From the NCBI GenBank assembly GCA_963921795.1, contig OY997641.1:72991272-73055271 (forward strand): DNA of 64,000 nucleotides, given 5' to 3'. The notes under the pieces were generated by a model, which was given only the letters and a program-made list of their open reading frames with translations, searched no databases and was not told where the DNA came from. This stretch comes from Nannobrachium achirus. Its lineage: Eukaryota > Chordata > Actinopteri > Myctophiformes > Myctophidae. Positions 46,109 to 58,022 of the stretch are shown here, piece by piece. A program made the translations under genes and the position numbers. Position 1 is the first letter of the stretch. Each line of letters starts with the position of its first letter.

Positions 46109-47524
46109 TCACAGTTTAGAGTTCAGAGTGAGGAAAGTGAGCATCTCCACATGTTCTGGTGTGAGGCTGGCCCTCTTCTGAGAGCAGATGTTCCCTGCAG
46201 CAGAGAAGATTCTTTCTGCAGGGGTGGATGTTGCAGGAATGCACAGAACAGATTTTGCCACATTTGACAGGGTGGGAAAAGCCTTCTCATTTTCTCTCCA
46301 CCATTCGAGAGGGTCTTTATTTTTGTCCAGAGGTCGTTCTGTGAAGTACCGCTGAACTTCATGCCTCACAATTTCCAACTTTTGTTCGGCCAGAGTTTCC
46401 ACCTCTTCAGCTGAATCCTGACTGTCTGTGTCAGAATGAAGGAGCACATCCAGTGATGATTTTTCTGCTCGAACAACATTGATGCCCTGTTTCTCCCTGG
46501 GGGCAGAGTCATCAGCCATCTCTACTGCTTTGAAAGCAAGGACTTGAACTGCCCCCTTCAGCCTATCGCCATCTTCAGCTGTCAAAAACGACAGCTTTCG
46601 ATATCTTGGGTCCAGGGCAGCTGCAAGGAAGACTGGGTGGACTGGGTCTTGGTCTTGCTCTAGGTCTTTCTCTGCTGAGATTGTGAGACTCTCCCATCTT
46701 TCCCCTATCCCTTTCTTGGCATTGGACCTAAAGGCTTTTCCTGAGCTTGTCTCAAAACTGAATTTCTGCACGGCCCGTTCCAGCCCTTTGACCAACTTTG
46801 GAAGACATGAAGCAGTTGGGTACTCCTGCCCGCTAAGGTATTTGGTAGCGGTTTCAAATGGCCCCAACCCCACCACCAGCTCTTCAAGCAGCACCCATTG
46901 ATCAGCCTTCAAGTCCAAGTAGTTTTTCCTCGCCTTGAGGTCAGGATCAGACAGCGTTGCAGTGACTGGCCAGCGTTGTTCTAGGAGTCTCTGCATCATG
47001 TAAAATGTACTGTTCCATCTCGTACTGACATCCTGTATCATTGCATGCTGTTCTGTCCCCATCTGTTTCTGCTTCGCTTTCAGTTTTGTACTGGCCAGCT
47101 CACTGTTGTGGAAGAATCCCACTACACTTCTCGAGGCACTTACAGCTCTGCTGATGTTGGAATCTTTGAGGGCATCTTTAATGATGAGCTGGAGTGTGTG
47201 CCCAGCGCAGCGGACAGAGGCCCACCCATGCTTTTCTTCCAGCAGTCGCATTGCTGCTACTATGTTGGCCCCGTTGTCGTGTACTACTGCTTTAATTTTT
47301 GTCGGCGAGATCTTGTATTTTTCCAGGATCTCCTCCATCCATGTCACAATGTTTGCAGCAGTATGTCTGTCCTCCAGGGGCATAGTGCTCAGATTCACGG
47401 TTTTCATTTGCCAGTCTGTGGTCATGAAATGACAGGAAACTCCCAGGTAGGACTCCGTGGCACGACTGGTCCATGGATCAGCTGTCAATGCCAGGGAGCT
47501 GACATCTTCAAGTATTTCCTGCAC
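46109..47524 (-). CDS. hAT transposase, exon 3 (catalytic and dimerisation domains)
   Basis: This is the largest exon, 471 codons plus stop, after a CTTTTAAG acceptor; its first codon is GTG, read as Val after splicing. Visible hAT features in order are ADPWTS with the first catalytic Asp, VVHDNGANIV with the second, the CAGHTLQL and STRWNSTF motifs, and the C-terminal dimerisation region DPLEWWRENEKAFP to TPAERIFSAAG. With exons 2 (48463-48217) and 1 (49395-49190) it forms an uninterrupted frame of about 622 residues, a normal length for this ZBED/hAT-Ac type. No disabling change was seen. The catalytic Glu was not assigned. Confidence 0.88.
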   Translation of the reverse strand: MQEILEDVSSLALTADPWTSRATESYLGVSCHFMTTDWQMKTVNLSTMPLEDRHTAANIVTWMEEILEKYKISPTKIKAVVHDNGANIVAAMRLLEEKHGWASVRCAGHTLQLIIKDALKDSNISRAVSASRSVVGFFHNSELASTKLKAKQKQMGTEQHAMIQDVSTRWNSTFYMMQRLLEQRWPVTATLSDPDLKARKNYLDLKADQWVLLEELVVGLGPFETATKYLSGQEYPTASCLPKLVKGLERAVQKFSFETSSGKAFRSNAKKGIGERWESLTISAEKDLEQDQDPVHPVFLAAALDPRYRKLSFLTAEDGDRLKGAVQVLAFKAVEMADDSAPREKQGINVVRAEKSSLDVLLHSDTDSQDSAEEVETLAEQKLEIVRHEVQRYFTERPLDKNKDPLEWWRENEKAFPTLSNVAKSVLCIPATSTPAERIFSAAGNICSQKRASLTPEHVEMLTFLTLNSKL

Positions 47525-47604
47525 CTTAAAAGACAGAGGTGATATTAGTTAGGGAGAGAGTAGACTCAAATATTAAACATCTGGTTTACATTATTTAATC
47601 TTAA

Positions 47605-48049
47605 CACATTGACCGCCATTTTAACATACCTCCGTACTCCCACCTGCTTTTCGTCTCCATAGACTTCCATGTAATTGGGTGTGCACGGATCATGCACACC
47701 CATGCCTAGATAATGCACCACGTGTGTCCACATTGCTCACAGCTTTCAAACAAAAAAATCCGAATGGAAATCCGTTCAGGCATTCATGAGATAACAGCCA
47801 CTATGTTTAACAAAGATGGCTGCCAAAATGGCTGCCATGCTTGAAAGATGGGGTTGCTATGGGGGTTAAACATGCAATTTCGCGATTGCTATCATGCCTA
47901 CTCCATTTTTGGGGGTCAAAAAAAATTTTTGAAAAAAAAAATTTTTGAATTTTTTTTTTTTTTTTTTTTTTTTATTCTCGGGACTATCGGGCCTGGCGGG
48001 GAAAGACATTGGAATAATCTCGGGACTATCGGGCCTGGCAGGGAATGAG
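47605..48049. mobile_element. TTAA-site MITE in intron 2 of the hAT gene
   Basis: 445 bp between TTAA at 47601-47604 and 48050-48053. The ends are CACATTGACCGCC and, inverted, CTCATTCCCTGCC. It includes a repeated CTCGGGACTATCGGGCC and a T run. Its end resembles the left end of the unit A TTAA element (CTCATTCCCCG). Confidence 0.7.
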
Positions 48050-48216
48050 TTAATATCATTTACATTATTTAATCTTAATATTATTTATTCTATAATCAAA
48101 TATATCATTGCTTAACTTTATATTCATTCATTTATATTGTTTATATTTATGTGTATGCTTAAAAAAAATTATATTGTATAGTCACTATAGTGTGTGCGTG
48201 TGTGAGATAAACTAAC

Positions 48217-48463
48217 CTTCAGTCTGCTTTTCTCATATTTTTTCTCCATCAATGTTGTGAAGGTGGTTCTGGATGGCAGGACGTATTGAGGGTTGAACTT
48301 AAGACACATCCTTTTAAACCCATCACCTTCAACAATGTCGAGTGGCCTCATGTCTTCGACAATCATATCTAAAATTGCATCGGTGATCTCTTTCTGTTCC
48401 TGTGGAGTAATGGCCTGCTTTCTTTGCGTATAGTTATCCATGGAGCCTTGACTCTTCTTCTGC
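48217..48463 (-). CDS. hAT transposase, exon 2
   Basis: 247 nt between an AATATGCAG acceptor and a GTTAGT donor, entering in phase 2 and leaving in phase 0. It encodes the N-terminal hAT region with MVEDMRPLDIVEGDGF-type sequence and YVLPSRTTF, a conserved motif of this group. The frame agrees with both neighbours. Confidence 0.82.
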
Positions 48464-49189
48464 CTGCATATTGTATTAAAAAGGAAAGACATTAGTCAAG
48501 CTAAATTGTAACACATTTCCATATAACTCAAATATTGTATTATTGTATTCAGACATTCACACTTTAGTTTACCTAAACGTTCTCTAAACGAATCATTACC
48601 CCTGTAGAACCCACGGTTGTAATATACAACATTAGTTTATCTTCCAAAAAAAGGTTTAAATTATTTTATTTCTGCTCCCCCAACCACCTTTACATAACCA
48701 TTAGATCCCATTGTTTAGTATTAAAATGCTATTGGCCACAGCATTTGCATATAAATACCCCCCATTGAGGCTAACATTTACATGAGTTGAAAATCTCTGG
48801 AATCCAGTTTTGTTTTGAAGACGTGATGCCTTGGTATTTAATATAGGCTACCCGAGTGGCAAGGTAAATGCTTGGTTTCCATTTACTGTTGAATGATCGG
48901 ATCCGGTCTAGGGCCCGCCTACTGCATCCGGTAAATGCACGCACAAATACAAGCAAGCAGTAGTGTTTCCGCTACAGACCGGATCAGCAACTTGCTAAGC
49001 GAATTGTTCCCGTTTAGTGTTCATGTCTGTAAAACGCAAATACGAGACTACGGGGCTATTAATAATCGGGACCCGGGCATTGCATAAAAGGTAAAAAGAA
49101 ACCACGGCGAGGAGAATTCATTTTAACGGTTAAAAAGCCAAGAAAGCGTGGTCTGTTTGTATTACGAGCGCACACACAAGTCTACTTAC

Positions 49190-49395
49190 CGAGGTGAGTC
49201 GGCTTCATCCTGTAGGGCTCCAACGTGTCGCCTCTTTAGATGCTCGTGCATAGTGGTTGTGCTTCCATGCCACGCAAAGTCTAACTTGCAAATCTTGCAG
49301 GTTATTTTTTGCTTCACTTTGTCTAAGGTGAAATGTTCCCAGGTTTTGGACGTTTTAGGACGGTCGCGCGACAAAGCAGAGCTGGACGCCGCCAT
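49190..49395 (-). CDS. hAT transposase, exon 1 (BED zinc finger)
   Basis: The ATG is at 49395. The exon encodes 68 residues and ends at donor GTAAGT in phase 2. A BED finger spans about residues 18-57, with WEHF followed by Cys33, Cys36, His52 and His57, and would bind the element's ends. It lies just inside the right end of the transposon. Confidence 0.82.
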
Positions 49396-50002
49396 GTTTG
49401 CCGGCTGTTATGTTGTGTACGTCGCTGTGGCGCAAGGCGCATGCGCGGATGAGTACAGGTCCCAGTGCTTGCAGTGTTGCAGCCTTAAGCAGGCTGTTAG
49501 CTGGCAGCAGGCAGCCTGTACGCTGCATTAAACGTCGCGCGATTAGTTGGCGATAAAAATCGATAATTAAATTCGTTGGCAACGAATTTAATTATCGATT
49601 TTTATCGATTTAATCGATTAGTTGTTGCAGCCCTAAGCAATGCACAATCTATGTAAAGCGCCTTGGATAAAGGCGCTATATACATTTACCATACAACAGA
49701 AGCTTAACTTTATAAATAAATAAAATACAATGTTGCTCAGTCTCTATTAACTGCGAGAGATGGCCAACCCACTTTTTCATATAAATATGCAAGTCCTTAC
49801 TCATGTCATATCAATGCTCTGCTCTGCTCTTCTCTTCTCTGCTCTTCTCTCGCTGTCTCTCTTAGAGAGAATGTTTGCAGGAAATGGCTTTTTTAATGCA
49901 TGATCATGGTTTGGAACTACCAAAGCTCTAAAACAGAGGAAACGCTGCATAAAATAACGAATGTTTTTTTTTCTCTCATTTTATCTTTTTATTCTCCCCT
50001 AG

Positions 50003-51261
50003 ACTTTGTTTCCCTCCCTGTGTGTAAAGAGGAGCTTTTCCCTGAACATCAGGAGAGGAGTCCCAGTCTGGAGGAACCACAACCTCCACAGATTAAAGAG
50101 GAACAGGAGGAGCGACTACAAGAGGAGGCTGATGGATCAACGTTGACATTACTAGCATTGAAAAGTGAAGGTGATGATGAAAACAGAGAGACAGAGGCTG
50201 TAGCCAGCACCTCAACTGAACACATGAAAACACAAGCTGATGTAGAGGACTGTGGAACATCACAACCAACTAGTGGTGACCAGCTCCTCTCTCCACACTG
50301 TTCTCAATCTGACATCACTGAAGACAGTGATGAGTGGGAGGAGACCAGGGAAGGTCAGTCGGTTGTAAACACACTGGATTCACACAAGACACACAATGTG
50401 GAAGGACAAACATCGTCTTTAAGCCACAAGCTGTCCCAGGATCTGCCATTGTCAAAACAAACTCACTCCAAGAACAGCCACACAGGGAAGAAAAGTTTTA
50501 GTTGTACGGTGTGTGGCAAAATGTTTAATCGCAATGAACATCTGAAGAGGCACACTGTTGTTCATACAGGGGAAAAGCCCTTTACTTGTACTGTTTGTGG
50601 TAAAGGCTACGGTCAAAGTGGTAATTTAAAAATACACATGAGGACTCATACAGGGGAAAAGCCCTTTACTTGTACAGTTTGTGGTAAAGGCTGTGGTCAT
50701 AGTGGTGAGTTAAAAGTACACATGAGGACTCATACAGGGGAAAAGCCCTTTACTTGCACAGTTTGTGATAAAGGCTGTGGTACCAGTAGTGATTTAAAAG
50801 CACACATGAGGACTCATACAGGGGAAAAACCCTTTACTTGTACAGTTTGTGGTAAAGCCTTTAGTGAAAGTGGTAGTGTAAAAGTACACATGAGGACTCA
50901 TACGGGGGAAAAACCGTTTACTTGCACAGTTTGTGGTAAAGGCTGTAGTCAAAGTGGTGATTTAAAAGTACACATGAGGACTCATACAGAGGAAAAGCCC
51001 TTTACTTGTACAGTTTGTGGTAAAGGCTGTGGTCAGAGTGGTGATTTAAAAGCACACATGAGGACTCATACAGGGGAAAAGCCCTTTACTTGTACAGTTT
51101 GTGGTAAAGGATGTGGTCATGGTGGTGAGTTAAAAGTACACATGAGGACTCATACAGGGGAAAAACCCTTTACTTGTACAGTTTGTGGTAAAGGCTTTGG
51201 TCAGAGTGGTCATTTAAAAAGACACATGAGGACTCACATAGGGGAAAAGCATACAGGTTAA
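50003..51261 (+). CDS. C2H2 zinc-finger gene copy C, exon 4 (nine fingers)
   Basis: This is the terminal exon after a TTCTCCCCTAG acceptor. The exon 3 homologue is absent in this unit: sequence jumps from TCATATCAA to the TTCTC-type repeat near 49815. Joining exon 2 directly to this exon keeps the frame and gives about 539 residues. The acidic region is like copy A. Nine fingers follow, the first near 50496. One linker is TEEKPF instead of TGEKPF. Five fingers have Cys at the core Phe position. The first finger and the ESGSVKV finger are near-identical across copies, while others differ in helix residues. The gene spans a 4-kb hAT and a 4.4-kb Gypsy element in its introns. Confidence 0.83.
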
Positions 51262-51603
51262 AACTCCTTTACTTGTGCAGTTTGTGGTACGCTCCATGGA
51301 TTTATTTTGTCACTTGGCTTCTCAGTCTGGACAGTTTCCTTTCTCCAAGGGGAGGTGAGACATAGAATGCAAGTGGAATCCAAACGTGGCTTCTTATTGG
51401 TCTGTGGTGGGGGTGGGACAAATACACCAGTGTGTATTGGCTGGCTGATGACGTAGCTACCCTAATCTACTCTGATTTGTTGGAACAACGTCCAATCAGC
51501 AACAACGTTGCCTCCGTCAAAACTGATATAAGAGTCAACTGAATGATGGCCAGACTGAGAAGCGAAATGATAAAACTGATCCAGTTTAAAACTGATAATA
51601 GCC

Positions 51604-52670
51604 AAATTCGCAATTTTGTAAAACACACTTTCGGTGCATTCCCACATCTTCCTAATAGTCAGAAGTGGGAAAAACTGCTCTTATTATCACCGACAGAGAA
51701 TGGATTTATTTCAAATAGTTACACATTTATATCATCCCTTAGTGGTGCTAAAACACAACGAGTAAAAAATAAATGGGAGAGAGAACTGAATATAGAACTG
51801 TCAGATGAGTGGTGGGCACACGCCTTACATAGAGTCAACTCAACTACTTCATGCGCCCGCCTCAGTTTGATCTAACTTAAAGTCCTACATAGAGCCCATC
51901 TTAGTAAAGCTAGGGTAGCTGAAATGTATCCTGAGGCTGACTCAAAGTGTGATCGGTGTGCTCAGCCACAAGCACACCTGACACATGTACTGGTCGTGCC
52001 CGCACTTGCAGCGATTCTGGTCGTTGGTGTTTGGCACACTGTCTGAAATTCTTGAAACCACGTTACAACCATGTCCACTGTTGGCCATATTCGGCACACC
52101 ACTAAATTCTCTACAATTTACAAATCAAAAAATTGAAATGATCGCTTTTGCAATGCTACTAGCTAAAAGAAGAATTTTGTTAGCCTGGAAGTCTCCAATT
52201 CCTCCCTCTCACTCAATCTGGCTCAATGATATGATGTACTTTTTAAGTCTAGAGAAAATCAAGTTTTCTCTTAGAGGAACTACTGAGGGTTTTTGCAAAG
52301 CATGGGGACCCTTTATTGAACATTTTAATTCATTAGAATAGGAAATATAGAAAATATTTCTTAGGTGCATAATGGACATGATTGGTGGCCGTGGCGGACA
52401 GTGTCTCTTTCGCTGATGGACTGTGACCCATGATGTGACCCACTTTTTTGTTTTGTCTTGTTTTGTTTTGCGTTGTTTTGTTTTGTCCTTTGGTGTTTTT
52501 GCTTTTAAGCTGTCAGTGTATGTTATGTTGTTGATTTGTCTTGTATTGTTGAGTGATGGTTGTCCTGCTGTGTGCAATGTCTCTTAAAAAAAAGAAAAGG
52601 GGTGGAACATAACATTACGTATAATGTATGCTATATCCAATAAAAAACTATTAAAAAAAAAAAAAAAAAA
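51604..52670 (+). mobile_element. 5'-truncated L1-type LINE tail
   Basis: The insert of 1.07 kb lies in the 3' flank of copy C with duplication TGATAATAGCC (51593-51603, 52671-52681) and an 18-base A tail. Unit B has the empty site. Broken frames encode the L1 ORF2 C-terminus: WERELNIELSDEWW, then after a frameshift MYWSCPHLQRFW, LLAWKSPIPPS and LEKIKFSLRGTTEGF. The TTTAAAA target fits an L1-type endonuclease. Confidence 0.85.
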
Positions 52671-52681
52671 TGATAATAGCC

Positions 52682-54833
52682 GATTTAAGGGGCAAACGTC
52701 TACTTTGTCTTTTGGGTCTTGAGCTACAAAGTTTGGAACAGCTGCTATAGGCTATTATATTCATCAAAATAGAATAAAAATTACACCAAAATTGTCATGA
52801 AGATTCATTTCATATTATGCACAGCAGTATAGTCTCACCAGAGAAACGGATGCGTTTCAGCCCGGCGGCCTTCGAGTTTTGAAACGCTGAGGAAGGCGTT
52901 TTTTATAATATAGGCCTACACATTAATTTGGGGGTCCTTGACGTTAATTATGTTTGAGAACCACGGATCCTTAATATCACCAGGGGCCATTCTAAAATGA
53001 AGGACTGGAGGTATGTTTTGAAATATAGATGATATAATCAAATACAATTATTATTGTTTGTGTGTGCGTGCGTGCGTGCGTGCGCATGTGCGTGTTTGTG
53101 TGTTACATGGTCCTTGTATGGTTACACACATAAATGTTACCCCACATTCATTGGTGATGATCCATTTGCATGTATGTTACTCTATGTCGGTATAGATCCA
53201 TTTGTCTTTATCCACATGTGCAGTGTGGGGTATTCCTACACAGCTGTATCAAAGGAAATGAAACAGAGTTACAGTTAATATTTAAAACAGGATACTGTGT
53301 CATTAAACATGCAGTATAAAACGTAGTATAATTCCTTGAGTGTTGACTGTGAATAAATGTATTCACATGTAGCTCATTCAGTTTGTTCAGCTTTCATCTC
53401 AAAACATCCCAAGTATCTCTGGTCAGTTATAATTCTCTCAACAATTTTGACCATCCTAAACCCTAAATCCCTAAACTTCTTTACCATTTAGATTTTTTTT
53501 AAATGGTTCAAATAGCTGATCTACAACTAGCTGATCTACAGCTACCGTAAAGAAACAAACAATCAGGATTTGACGGTGCATGAGCAGCAAGCGGCATGCA
53601 CAGGAGAAGCGGACCAGAGCATGATCTACAAGCGCTCACAACATGTCGATGATTGTGGACTCCGATGCAACTAATCAGTGTTACGATTTTTTTCTCCAAT
53701 TTTACATTACATAATTTTGTTCATGTGAAGATTATAAAAAAATGACAAATCGTTTATATAGCTGTAGATCAGCTAGCTCAGCTTTTTGAAATCTCCCTCC
53801 TATAGGTGTAAACAGGATCATGTGGGGGTTTCAGGAGATAGCCATTGTCATTGCCATTCTCAGCTGGAAGGAATGAGTGAGTGAACGCAGTATGACGTCA
53901 GGCCCCGCCAGGCTAGAGGGGAGGGGGGATAGGGGATGTTTTTTTGTTGTTGTTTTTTTTCACTCATAATGTACATTGTAATCTACATGTGAGCCTCTGG
54001 GCTACTTCTATTTGAAAATGTAATACAAATATTTGAAAAGAAAGATTATACTAAGATCCCAATGGCAATTATTTTTGCCACTTCTAGTTTTTCCCCCCTG
54101 AAATGACACCTCTCTCTGGTTCCGATTTAAACAATTTCTCAAAATAAATGGCAATTTAAAATTTGACTGAATTAAAGAATTCATTGTTTCCGCTAATCAA
54201 TTCAAAATTAATGTAAAAATATCAACAAAACATGTTGATATATACATTTTGAATGGATGCTGTAATTCTATTGATCTGTTACAGAGGATTACATTACTAA
54301 GCAGTTTTTTCTTTGAAATTATATTTTAAAGGACAACTTTAGTTTTTTGCAACAAGGGATCATATTTTAGATTGTAGTTAAAGAATATAAAAGATGAGTG
54401 TTAAAATTATTTCATTTACTTCTTTCTATTGTTTTAGAGATTCTTATTTCAGTGGTTGGGGGCATGCGTACAAGTGGCTAAATATGCCATTTTACACAGA
54501 ATAAGCCCATTCCCAAGATACAACTCAACCTTTCATGGTTGGATGTGACTTATGGGGGCTAGAAGTGTTACTGTAAATAGCAATAAAGAAACTGCTGGCT
54601 TATTGTGTCTAAAAGACATATTTAGCAACTTGTACGCATGGCCCCATGCGTACGCATGCCCCACATTTTAACACGGTAAACGCGATAAAACAATAGAACA
54701 AGGCAAATGAAAACATTTTAACACTCACTTTTTATTTTCTCTAATTACAATCTAAAATATGAACCTGTGTTGTAAAAAAACAAAGTTGTCCTTTGAGTCT
54801 GTTTAAAAGGGATGTACTTTACCATTCACGTAG
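52682..54833. other. 3' flank of copy C, shared with units A and B
   Basis: It matches 29145-31180 in unit B. It holds further arms of the ATCTACAAGCTCACAAC palindrome (53509-53650, 53758-53790). Positions 54327-54790 are a unit-C insert with inverted ends (AAAGGACAACTTTAGTTTTTTG-like left, matching the right). No gene is recognised. Confidence 0.45.
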
Positions 54834-55770
54834 TCAGGGGACTTCATAGATATCTGTGTTGCCTAAAGGTAAATAAGCATTAATTTGGTGCTTATAAATG
54901 TTATTTCAATTTAATTAATTCCATTAATTTATATTAAAAATAACCAGATGTCAGAAATGTTCTTGACCGATGTGATTGGTTTAAAGACAGACCATGCTGT
55001 AGTGGGCAGTCAAGGTTATTATAGTAAACGAAAACTAACTAAAAAACGAAAACTAGAATGGAAAAACATTTTAGTTAACTGAAATAAAAATAAAAACTAA
55101 GCTTTTAAAAAGAACGAAAACTAACTGAAACGGTATTGTGTGTTTACAAAACTAACTAAAATAAACTAAAATTATTGAGAAAATCTCCTTAGTTTTCGTC
55201 TTTTGTCTTTCGTGGAAATAAAAAATTAAAAAACACCAGTTGGTGAGGTCAAAGAGAGAATTTGTATGTCTCAACATTCCTGCCACTCTCAACAATATGA
55301 TGTTTTGTTGATTTTCTTTATTAGACAATACTTTTTCCAGAGCTTTTTTAATCTCACCCCTGACAATACCCCATATTTAGACCATAACTAACACTAAAAC
55401 TAATAAAAACTAAACTAAAACTAAGCATTTTCAAAAAATAAAAACGAAACGAAACTAGCAACCCCACTTCAAAAACGAATTAAAACTAAACTGTAGTTGA
55501 AAACAAAACCTCAAAACTAATACAAATTAAAACTAATGGAAAAATCCAAAACTATTATAACCTTGTGGGCAGTACACATGATCAGTAACTCCACTTTGAT
55601 TGGTCCTCTGGTCTGCAGCTGAGCCCTGATTGGTGTTCTCATACTCAATGGGCCTGTTATTAAAATAAAATAAACATTTATCAGAAATGGCGTAATCAAG
55701 ATGTAATCTACTGCTGTCATGCATGTTGATGAATAGACAGAGTATTGTACTTACGTGATATAATCTGGTT
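54834..55770 (-). pseudogene. Antisense receptor-like tail, unit C (disrupted)
   Basis: The microexon (55770-55755), middle exon (from 55653) and last exon (54862-54834) are recognisable. A hAT MITE (55011-55565) splits the middle exon. The last exon has an 8-nt deletion and has lost the original TAA, giving an earlier TGA. Confidence 0.5.
55011..55565. mobile_element. 555-bp hAT MITE in the antisense tail exon
   Basis: The ends are CAAGGTTATTATAG and its near-inverse CTATTATAACCTTG. The 8-bp duplication TGGGCAGT is at 55003-55010 and 55566-55573. The interior is rich in AAACTAA. Confidence 0.88.
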
Positions 55771-55988
55771 CTGTAAATTAAAAACAATACGTTATACATA
55801 TTATTTGATATCAAATAAAAACATATAAGTTATTTGTCAGTATGTTTTCTTCATGTTAAAGCAATCGGACACTTTGGCAGAGGAATGTTTTGGTTGTTTA
55901 ACTACCTTGTCATGGAGAAACTAGTCCAACTAGAAATACTGTTCCTTCGAAACAGTGTGGGCTCGGTTCCAACCCAACAAATAGGATA

Positions 55989-56580
55989 CTTTAAGGTACT
56001 GTAAGGTACAGTACCTTACAGTATTGTACTGTACCTTACTATACTGTACTGCACCTTACTGTACTGTACTGTACTGTACTGTACTGTAACTTACTGTACT
56101 TTACTGTACTCTACTGTACTGTACTTTACTGTATTCTACTGTACTTTACTGTATTCTACTGTAACTTACTGTACTTTACTGTACTCTACTGTACCTTACT
56201 GTACTGTACTCTACTGTACCTTACTGTACTGTACTGTACCTTACTGTACTATACTATACTGTACTCTACTGTACCGTACTGTACCTTACTGTACTGTACT
56301 CTACTGTACCTTACTATACTGTACTTTACTGTACTCTACTGTACTTTACTGTACTCCACTGTACCTTACTGTACTTTATTCTACTTTACTGTACTTTATT
56401 GTACTTTACTGTACTCTACTGTACCTTACTGTACTGTATTGTACTTTACTGTACCTTACTGTACTGTACTCTACTGTACCTTTCTGTACTGTACCTTTCT
56501 GTACCTTACTGTACTTTACTGTACTCTACTGAACCTTACTGTACTTTTACTGTACTCTACTGAACCTTACTGTACTGTAC
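55989..56580 (+). repeat. Pentamer-based satellite (TACTG/TACTY)n
   Basis: About 590 bp built from ACTGT, ACTCT, ACCTT and ACTTT pentamers, often in higher-order 10- to 25-bp patterns. It occurs only in unit C. Confidence 0.9.
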
Positions 56581-57936
56581 ATATTATATGTGTTCTAGAT
56601 CTACATTTTTGATTCTGTGTTTGGGAACCAGCAACTGTCAAATGGACTCCAACTGTAGTGGAGTATATTGAGTGCATATACTGTAGGCTAACAATCCCAG
56701 ATCACATATGTCCTCCACTATGTCTATAACCAAGGCGTTCTTCTATGTGGCCACTCCAGACTGAGGAGTGGAGCATGGCTTTTATTGTGTTTGTGGATCT
56801 GACTTGGAAATGCATTGGTTTTGATATCTCCCTGACAACCAACAACAACCACTAATATGGCTGACTGTCCCTGCGGGCTCTAGGATATATGGCTATGGGA
56901 TTTACATCCCATCGCCCGGACTTGATTCTTGATCACAGCTGTGTAATCAGTAGAGTGGAGAGGGACATTTATTTATAGTTTTAACTATAACTATAGTTTT
57001 ATACATCACACAGCTTAGACATTTGGATCAAATCAGAGAGCAGACCTGTGTGAACGCAATGATATAGATAGCATATCTGAAGTGTGAACACTGCAGCCAC
57101 AGCGCCTTAACATAAACATGGGTCTATTATCCTTCTCTCCACTCTGGGGACCCATTGGAAATGCATTGGGTGCTTAAAGTTAAACATTTTTATTTTTTTA
57201 TATTTATACTACAAAACATTTCAAAACCAAAAATACAAGCACACTTGTCCTCAGTAAGCTGAACACATACAAATTTGAATGGTGTTGAAAGGTGTAAGCG
57301 TTTAAGAGATGAAGCGCGCCAAAGTATTGAGGAGATACTGACTAGTATAGTATAGTATATAAATAATGAAGATAACATACGTGTGCTCGCCAATTAGGGA
57401 GATTGCTGCATCACACAGGTGATGGGAGCGATGCAAATAAGGAATGCATGTCCTGCTGTTATATGCAATACTCGTTATACCCATTGGGTGGTTCTGGGAA
57501 GTCTTCGTGCAATCACAAACATCTGGGGGGTAGCTAGTCTTCATACCCAATCCAATGACACCTAGTACTTTCAAAAACGAATAAGAAATACATTTGAGCT
57601 GATCATATTATTTTTCATTGACATCAGCAAAAATCTTGGGCTGCCAGCATTAACAGCCAATAGCCACTTTTAAATTCTAGTCTGCAAGAGCTTATGATTT
57701 TTTGTCATATCTCGAGGCCGTTCCAATGGCACCATGAACTGTACCATAACAAAAAATAAAAATAAAATAAATACAATTTTAGATCTGCTGCTTTTGTGGA
57801 CAAACACAAACAGCCGGCCATATCTTGAGTTGAGAACGTAACTGTGCCTTGTATCTTGCATTGCTGGATTCAGCATTCAAATGCCTTTCCAATTTGCATT
57901 TTAGCCTTTCATAGGAACAGGGGGGTTTGTTTTTAA

Positions 57937-57937
<1 letters not shown>
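56581..57937. other. Unit-C spacer
   Basis: Positions 56581-57390 are unique in the window and show no recognisable gene or repeat. Positions 57391-57937 match unit A (17755-18377). Confidence 0.4.
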
Positions 57938-57978
<41 letters not shown>

Positions 57979-58022
57979 TGTGTGTGTGTGTGTGTGCGTG
58001 TGCGTGTGCGTGTGTGCGCGTG
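57938..58022 (+). repeat. (GT)n microsatellite
   Basis: GT run with GTGC variants at the right end, orthologous to 18378-18449. Confidence 0.95.

Larger units (their letters stand above)
45642..49635 (-). mobile_element. Autonomous-looking hAT transposon (ZBED-like)
   Basis: The 3.99-kb element has TAGGGCTGCAA ends, followed by AATCGATTAA-type subterminal repeats, and encodes a three-exon transposase on the - strand. It interrupts the SINE tail repeat of unit C. Units A and B are uninterrupted (GGGTGAAAGCAATGCAC in B). No 8-bp duplication is visible (GGGTGAAA left, AGCAATGC right). A large AT-rich palindrome lies near the right end (49540-49620). Confidence 0.88.

Noticed and set aside
55989..56580. 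CRISPR-like or regulatory repeat array
   Set aside because: The repeats are contiguous pentamers without spacers in a eukaryotic genome; it is a simple satellite.
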